Assembly: GCA_903919985.1 (NCBI GenBank)
Contig: CAIXKG010000001.1
Span: forward strand, 1 to 37,771
Length of the DNA stretch: 37,771 nt
Source: an uncultured Opitutia bacterium
GTDB taxonomy: Bacteria; Verrucomicrobiota; Verrucomicrobiia; Opitutales; Opitutaceae
Direction of reading: 5' to 3'
The notes beneath the pieces were generated by a model that was given only the letters and a program-made list of their open reading frames with translations, was not told the origin of the DNA and ran no database searches. The translations under genes were made by a program, and so were the position numbers. This document shows, one piece after another, positions 33,573 through 37,771 of this stretch. The stretch's first letter is position 1; the number at the start of each line of letters is the position of its first letter.

Positions 33573-34199
33573 CTACGCGCCCGTTCCGTAAAGTCGGTCG
33601 CCGAAATCACCCAGACCGGGTACGATATATTTTTTGGCGTTGAGCGTCCGGTCGAGCGCCGCCGTGTGAATGATTGTTCCGGGGTGATGCCTCTCCACTT
33701 CCGCCACTCCCTCGGGCGCCGCGACGATGCACACGAGCGTGGGGTTGGCCGCCCCGTGTTGCTTCGCCACACTGATCGCTTGCGCGGCGCTGCCCCCGGT
33801 CGCGAGCATGGGATCGACGAGAAACACCCGCCGGCCGGCGAGCGGCGGCAGTTTGCAATAATAGTTCCGCGCCACTGCCGTCGTGTGATCGCGCTCCAAT
33901 CCGAGATAGCCGACACTCACATCGGGAAACGTATCGAGGAATGGCTGAACCATCCCCAAGCCCGCGCGCAGGATCGGCACGACAACCAGCGGCCGATGCG
34001 GCAACACGCGCCCCGTCGCCGCCTCCAGCGGGGTCTGGATGAGCTTTTCTTCCGTGGCGAGGTCCCGCGTCGCCTCGATGGCGAGCAGCAGACTAAGTTG
34101 ATAGGCCAGCGTGCGGAACGTCGCGGGCTTGGTCGTGACGTCCCGCAGATGCGTCATGATGTGCGCCGCCAGCGGATGGTCGAGAAGGTGGACTGACAT
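33573..34199 (-). CDS. upp: Uracil phosphoribosyltransferase
   Basis: 208 residues, normal length. Salvage enzyme that makes UMP from uracil and PRPP in the cytoplasm. Landmarks: FRTLAYQLSLLLAIEATRDL, VPILRAGLGMVQPFLDTFPDV, the PRPP loop VDPMLATGGSAAQAI, and the C-terminal uracil site YIVPGLGDFGDRLYGT. The ATG at 34199 is the family start. The gene for a nucleoside deoxyribosyltransferase-like protein lies 111 bp upstream on the same strand; both act in nucleobase salvage, so they may be one transcription unit. Confidence 0.96.
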   Translation of the reverse strand: MSVHLLDHPLAAHIMTHLRDVTTKPATFRTLAYQLSLLLAIEATRDLATEEKLIQTPLEAATGRVLPHRPLVVVPILRAGLGMVQPFLDTFPDVSVGYLGLERDHTTAVARNYYCKLPPLAGRRVFLVDPMLATGGSAAQAISVAKQHGAANPTLVCIVAAPEGVAEVERHHPGTIIHTAALDRTLNAKKYIVPGLGDFGDRLYGTGA

Positions 34200-34310
34200 A
34201 GAAAAAGGAGGAGACGGGTAAAATCGGGCAGTCGCGAAATGGAAACGGTGGACCTGGATCTAACGCCGCTGAATTTCTCTGCGTTTCGAAGCTTCTCCCG
34301 TTTGAAATTT

Positions 34311-35003
34311 TTAAAGCAGGTCCCGCTCCACTTTGCGCTCGAGGTAGCGTTCGAACTCCTTGCGCAGCGCTTTTTCCTTTCCACGTAATCCGGGCATGAG
34401 GGCGATCCAGTTGTACACTTCCTCGCGCAGATGTTTCGGCATCACGGGCTCCATTTCCCGCACGCGGTCGAGGGCGCGCACGCACAGGCCGGCGATTTCA
34501 TCGCACATGGTCTGCGCGTCGGCGCTGCTGTGCTGGCCGGCGAGACGAATCACTTCCTCCAAGCGGCGATGGCGGCGTTTCAGGATCGCTTTGTAGGAAA
34601 GCAAACTCGGCACGACGACGTTAACCGTGCGGGGATAGAAGCTCGCCATCAGGTTCCAAGGGTCCGTGCTGTCGCCGGCTGCGCGCAAATCGCTCCGCAG
34701 AATCACCGACGGGATGTCGGCAAACTTCGCGAACATAAATTCGATGACCGTGCCGCTATCGAGTTCGGAGCCGTCGAAGTTGAAAATTGCCAGGTCGCAA
34801 GCGACCAGCGCGCGAATGTCCTGATCGCGAATGGCGCGGGGCGTCGAGCCACGCGGCTCAAAATCCTGCGGCAGTTCGCAGAGATAACGCCCGTGGGATT
34901 TTTCATAAATCGCCTCGGCCAGATACGCGTTGCCGATCAGGTGCTTCAGCGTGAACAGCTCGCTGGCAAAATACACGGTGGAGCTGCGCGTTTTTTTTGG
35001 CAT
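34311..35003 (-). CDS. Nucleoside 2-deoxyribosyltransferase-like protein
   Basis: 230 residues from the ATG at 35003 (MPKKTRSSTVYFASELF); the open frame continues upstream but that part is antisense to the HAD gene and has no family match. Landmarks: VYFASELFTLKHLIGNAYLAEAI at the start and CDLAIFNFDGSELDSGTVIEFMFA (about 69-92), where the Asp and Glu of the DSGTVIEF motif correspond to catalytic residues of the family. A helical C-terminal extension of about 110 residues (LLSYKAILKRRHRRLEEVI, HLREEVYNWIALMPGLRGKEK) goes beyond the usual about 150-residue enzyme. Likely nucleobase exchange or a related nucleotide N-glycosidase; the acceptor is unknown. Confidence 0.82.
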   Translation of the reverse strand: MPKKTRSSTVYFASELFTLKHLIGNAYLAEAIYEKSHGRYLCELPQDFEPRGSTPRAIRDQDIRALVACDLAIFNFDGSELDSGTVIEFMFAKFADIPSVILRSDLRAAGDSTDPWNLMASFYPRTVNVVVPSLLSYKAILKRRHRRLEEVIRLAGQHSSADAQTMCDEIAGLCVRALDRVREMEPVMPKHLREEVYNWIALMPGLRGKEKALRKEFERYLERKVERDLL

Positions 35004-35207
35004 GCGGGCGGTGCACCGAGCAAGCGGTCGACCCCGGAGCGGCTCAACGCCAAATTCAATGATTCCGGCGTAGCGAAAGCCGTTAGGCTTTCGTGCGTCG
35101 ACCTCGAAGCGTTCACTCATTCCACAACGTTCGAAACGCGATTCCGGCCCTTGCGAAACAAAAAACGCTCGCGCCCATGCCGGCGTTGGCGCGGGCTCGC
35201 GGGAACC

Positions 35208-35855
35208 ATGATTCGCGCCCTCGTCTTCGATTTCGATGGACTGATCCTCGACACGGAATCCGCGCTCATCGGCGCGTATGCCGATGTGCACGCAGCGCAC
35301 GGCGTGCATTTCGATGAAGCGCATTTCCTGCGCTCCGTGGGCCACGCCGACTACGCCTTCGATCCGTGGCGCGCTTTCGCGCCGCACGCCGACCGCCCGG
35401 CCCTTGAAGTCGAACGTCGCGCCCGGAACCGCGATCGCGATCTCGGGCTGCAAATTCTTCCGGGTGTGGTTTCCCTCATGGACGAAGCGCGCGACGCGGG
35501 CCTGTTCGTCGGCCTCGCCTCGAACTCGCAGCACGACCACTGCGAGCGCCACCTTGCCCGGATCGGGCTCCTCGATCGGTTCAATTTCCTCGCCTGCCGC
35601 GAAGACGTGCCGTCGCCCAAGCCGGAGCCCGATCTCTACAAACTCGTGTTAAATCAATTCGGCCTGCGCGGCCACGAGGCGATCGCCTTCGAGGATTCGC
35701 ATACCGGGAGCCTAGCCGCGAAGCGCGCCGGACTTTTTGTCGTCGCCGCGCCGAACCCTTCGACCGCGCACCACGACTTCGCCCACGTCGATCTGCGGGT
35801 TCGTTCTCTCGCAGAAACTGCCCTCAAAACTTTGTCGGCGCGCTGTAGCGGGTAG
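35208..35855 (+). CDS. HAD-superfamily hydrolase, beta-phosphoglucomutase-like
   Basis: 215 residues from the ATG at 35208. The long open frame extending upstream to 34431 was rejected as antisense to the deoxyribosyltransferase gene. Motif I is FDFDGLILDTE with Asp8 and Asp10, the cap domain is helical, motif II is LASNS, motif III is PSPKPEPDLYK with the Lys, and motif IV is FEDSHTGSLAAKRAG. This is the pattern of phosphatases and phosphomutases acting on sugar phosphates. Substrate unknown. It is divergent from the deoxyribosyltransferase gene and convergent with the rumA-like gene (99-bp spacer with no recognised terminator). Confidence 0.92.
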   Translation: MIRALVFDFDGLILDTESALIGAYADVHAAHGVHFDEAHFLRSVGHADYAFDPWRAFAPHADRPALEVERRARNRDRDLGLQILPGVVSLMDEARDAGLFVGLASNSQHDHCERHLARIGLLDRFNFLACREDVPSPKPEPDLYKLVLNQFGLRGHEAIAFEDSHTGSLAAKRAGLFVVAAPNPSTAHHDFAHVDLRVRSLAETALKTLSARCSG

Positions 35856-35954
35856 AGGCATGGCTGACGCCGGCGCGGGCAACCACTTGGCTTCTCTCAG
35901 GCATTCTCCGCAGGCGTTATCCGCCACGATGACGGCCGTGGCTGACTGCCGCCA

Positions 35955-37418
35955 CTACCGCTGCAAGGTGATCACGCACTCCAAATGCCGCGTCTGGGGA
36001 AAAAGGTCGAAGGGTTGCACGTCGGTCAGGGTGTAGCCCGCGGCGAGAAAACTTTTCAGGTCTCGCATCTGCGTCGCCGGGTCGCAACTCACATAGACGA
36101 CGGCGCGCGGCCCAAACGCAAAGAGCTGGGTCAGGAAGTTTTCATCACAACCTTTCCGCGGAGGATCGATGATCACAACGGTGTCGGCCGGCGTGAACGT
36201 CGGATCGAGGCCGGCGAAAATGGTCGCCGCGTCGCCGGCTTGGAAGGTCGCATTCGCGATATGATTCGCCGCGGCATTTTGTCGGGCAAAGACGATGCTG
36301 CTCGCGCTGAGCTCGATGCCGACGACGCGCCCGAAGGCCGGCGCGGCGCTCAAAGCGAAAAGTCCACTGCCGCAATAGGCATCCACCAGAAAGCGCGCGC
36401 CCGTCGCCGCTGCTTGGGCGCGAACGTAAGCGGTAAAGGCGGGAAGAATAAACGGGTTGTTCTGAAAAAAATCGCGGGCGAGAAATCGGAGTTTAAGCGG
36501 CGGCGGAACTGCCGCGGCGCTGGTGGTGCGGCCTAAGACCGGCGATGATCGGTCGATGGGAGGAAGCGCGATTTCCTCCGTGATGACCGCTTCGTAGTCG
36601 GTGGTCACCTGTCCGCCAGCCTCGCGGAGGAGAAGCGTGGCGCCACGCGCATACTCGCCCTCGGCCGCACGGCGGAACACTTCGGCGCGAACCGAGGACA
36701 GACGATCGTTGATGGCATCAGTCGCGATCGCGCACTGCGGGACATCGATGATATCGAAGCGCGTGCCGGCGCGGAGAAAGCCGATCGGCGGCGGCACCGA
36801 GGCGCCGCGGTTTTGGTTTTCGAGTTTTGGGTCGGGAGCTGCTGGCTCTCCGAGCTCCGACACCGCCGAATTTTGAACCCTCAAACCTGAAACACTTCCG
36901 CCGCGAGGGGCGGCGAAATGAGGCGTGATTTTTGAACGGTACCCATATTCGCGCGGCGAGCCGATCACGGGATTCACCTCGAAAGTAATCCCCGCCATGT
37001 GCTGGAGCAGTTCGGCGACCTGGCGGCGTTTCCACGCCAGTTGCTCCGCGTAGGTGAGGTGCTGGTATTGACAGCCCCCGCAACGGCCGAAAAGCGGGCA
37101 CGGCGCCGCGATGCGATGGGGCGACGCCGTCAGCACGGCGACCAGATCAGCCTCGGAGTAATTCTTGTGATTGCGAAAGACCCGCACGCGCACGCGTTCG
37201 CCCGGCAGCGTGAAAGGCACCATCACGACCCAACCGGCGCCGGCGGACGGCGCAGTTTCGGGCTGCGGGTTCAGCGATTCGATTTGGCTCGAGCCGGGTT
37301 TCGCAGCGGGCAACGCCACGCGGGCAAGGCCAACCCCGTGGTTGGTGAGCGTCGCGATTTCGAGCTCAAGCTCCGCGTGATAGGAAAAGGGATGATCGTT
37401 GAATTTTTTTTTGCCCAC
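35955..37418 (-). CDS. RumA/RlmD-type rRNA (uracil-C5)-methyltransferase with in-frame insert
   Basis: 487 residues from the GTG at 37418-37416, which lies in the left arm of a palindromic repeat; the next methionine is far inside the protein. TRAM-like beta domain at the N-terminus (HAELELEIATLTNHGVGLARV, with a Pro-rich insert near 40-60). The 4Fe-4S cysteines are C107, C113, C116 (CPLFGRCGGC) and C229 (VPQC). The SAM domain has VDAYCGSGLFALS, IIDPPRKGCDE and the catalytic Cys in YVSCDPATQMRDL. It methylates C5 of a uridine in rRNA or tRNA using S-adenosylmethionine; the site is not known. Residues about 173-210 are an extra Ser/Pro/Asn-rich stretch coded by a repeat (36808-36893) between the HF and IGF landmarks of the family. 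Confidence 0.92.
   Translation of the reverse strand: MGKKKFNDHPFSYHAELELEIATLTNHGVGLARVALPAAKPGSSQIESLNPQPETAPSAGAGWVVMVPFTLPGERVRVRVFRNHKNYSEADLVAVLTASPHRIAAPCPLFGRCGGCQYQHLTYAEQLAWKRRQVAELLQHMAGITFEVNPVIGSPREYGYRSKITPHFAAPRGGSVSGLRVQNSAVSELGEPAAPDPKLENQNRGASVPPPIGFLRAGTRFDIIDVPQCAIATDAINDRLSSVRAEVFRRAAEGEYARGATLLLREAGGQVTTDYEAVITEEIALPPIDRSSPVLGRTTSAAAVPPPLKLRFLARDFFQNNPFILPAFTAYVRAQAAATGARFLVDAYCGSGLFALSAAPAFGRVVGIELSASSIVFARQNAAANHIANATFQAGDAATIFAGLDPTFTPADTVVIIDPPRKGCDENFLTQLFAFGPRAVVYVSCDPATQMRDLKSFLAAGYTLTDVQPFDLFPQTRHLECVITLQR
36808..36893. repeat. Repeat inserted in frame in the rumA-like gene
   Basis: A segment with a 9-10-bp stem (GTCGGGAGCT at 36831-36840 with AGCTCCGAC at 36853-36861, one bulge), flanked by ggttttcgagttttggg (36815-36831) and ttttgaaccctcaaacc (36871-36887), which are imperfect inverted copies of each other. 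It codes for a low-complexity stretch not found in the core family, and the reading frame is kept. The flank resembles the element at 5091-5147. Confidence 0.5.
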
Positions 37419-37505
37419 GGAACCACGGAATACACGGATGCCGGGCAGACCAAGAAAAGGATTTTGTATTTTTTCCAATTCCGTGTGTTCCGTGTGTACC
37501 GTGGG
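37414..37505. repeat. CACGGA-type palindromic interspersed repeat, complete copy
   Basis: Left arm CCCACGGAACCACGGAATAC... (37414-37440) and right arm ...TGTGTTCCGTGTGTACCGTGGG (37477-37505) are imperfect inverted repeats about 27-29 bp long around an AT-rich centre of about 36 bp. It occupies the whole divergent spacer between the rumA-like and TrmH-like genes and includes both GTG start codons at its ends. A repeat of the same type occurs at 24770-24802 and, decayed, at 33406-33486. Confidence 0.75.
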
Positions 37506-37771
37506 CGCACCGATCGAATCGATTTCCAGTCTTCAAAATCCCCGCATCAAACAGCTGGTAAAGCTGCGTGACCGACGTCCGCGCGACGATGCCGGCGTAT
37601 TTCTAGTCGAAGGCTATCGAGAAATCCGGCGGGCGCTCGAAAAGGGCGTGCCACTCCGGGAGATCTATTTTTCTCCGGATTGGTTTCTCGGCGAAAACGA
37701 ACCAGCGCTGATCGCCCAAGCCCAGGCGGCCGGCGCTCAGGCGTTCGAGTTGACCAAGGATACCTTTGCCA
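37501..37771 (+). CDS. TrmH/SpoU-family RNA methyltransferase, 3' end beyond window
   Basis: 90 codons of the N-terminus are visible. Translation from the GTG at 37501 gives SISSLQNPRIKQLVKLRDRR followed by VFLVEGYREIRRALEKGVPLREIYFSPDWF, the typical substrate-binding domain that precedes the SpoU methylase domain in 2'-O-ribose methyltransferases of rRNA or tRNA. The catalytic knot domain is outside the window. An in-frame GTG at 37492 is also possible; both lie in the right arm of the palindromic repeat. It diverges from another RNA methyltransferase gene, the rumA-like one. Confidence 0.85.
   Translation, partial: MGAPIESISSLQNPRIKQLVKLRDRRPRDDAGVFLVEGYREIRRALEKGVPLREIYFSPDWFLGENEPALIAQAQAAGAQAFELTKDTFA

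Noticed and set aside
34431-35207. Upstream extension of the HAD gene frame
   Set aside because: It runs antisense through the deoxyribosyltransferase gene and has no family match; the HAD motif I starts properly at the ATG at 35208.
37419-37478. Twenty extra N-terminal residues for the rumA-like protein from an ATG at 37478
   Set aside because: They are a translation of the palindromic repeat, not a conserved N-terminus.

Overview
The window is high-GC bacterial DNA of about 37.8 kb, with no rRNA, tRNA, transposase, integrase, phage gene or CRISPR array that I can see. The mix points to the Verrucomicrobiota, most likely the Opitutaceae. It includes a large TonB-dependent receptor with a signature near SVFEV after the signal peptide, Tat-exported Gfo/Idh/MocA and glycosidase-like proteins, DUF6807 (PmoA-like) and SUMF1 domains, a glycine-rich RRM protein, and small palindromic CACGGA-type interspersed repeats. 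This assignment is inference from gene content, not a phylogenetic result.

Positions 1-7956 look like a carbohydrate-use locus. On the minus strand a secreted fusion of a SUMF1 (FGE-sulfatase) fold with a PL11-type rhamnogalacturonan-lyase-like domain is followed 31 bp later by a TonB-dependent receptor that runs off the window start. A Tat-exported GHL6/beta-galactosidase-trimerisation protein diverges from them, followed by a small glycine-zipper lipoprotein. Export, cleavage and outer-membrane uptake of a pectin-like glycan is the natural reading.

Positions 8023-12979 hold a five-gene minus-strand envelope operon. In order of transcription it encodes a CsgG-like/PEGA protein, a CsgG/FlgT-like protein, a COG3014-type lipoprotein, a YcfL-like lipoprotein and an LpoB-like lipoprotein, and it ends in a strong terminator at 8023-8048. 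Several of these proteins belong to the same broad fold group (CsgG/LpoB/FlgT). This operon is the best candidate for an undescribed system here. It may be an outer-membrane assembly linked to peptidoglycan synthesis.

Positions 13107-30601 are mostly housekeeping: purEK, a secreted unknown, an MscS channel, a TerC protein, a DCC thiol-disulfide protein, a PatB-type C-S lyase, a tRNA-dihydrouridine synthase, MarC, RarD, an FKBP isomerase, a CtBP-like dehydrogenase, an Fe-S uracil-DNA glycosylase, an RhlE-type DEAD-box helicase, an RRM protein with a structured upstream region, an S4-domain protein, a DUF3016 protein and a secreted MTA/SAH-nucleosidase-like protein.

Positions 30764-37771 carry a secreted DUF6807 protein next to a Tat-exported Gfo/Idh/MocA oxidoreductase (a probable sugar-catabolism pair). 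They are followed by upp, a nucleoside 2-deoxyribosyltransferase-like gene, a HAD phosphatase, a RumA/RlmD-type rRNA methyltransferase and the start of a TrmH/SpoU methyltransferase.

Small palindromic repeats recur between genes and inside them. One forms almost the whole divergent spacer at 37414-37505 and appears to supply the GTG start codons of both flanking genes. A related copy sits in the divergent spacer at 24770-24802, and a decayed copy lies at 33406-33486. A second repeat type occurs at 5091-5147 and, in frame, inside the rumA-like gene at 36808-36893.
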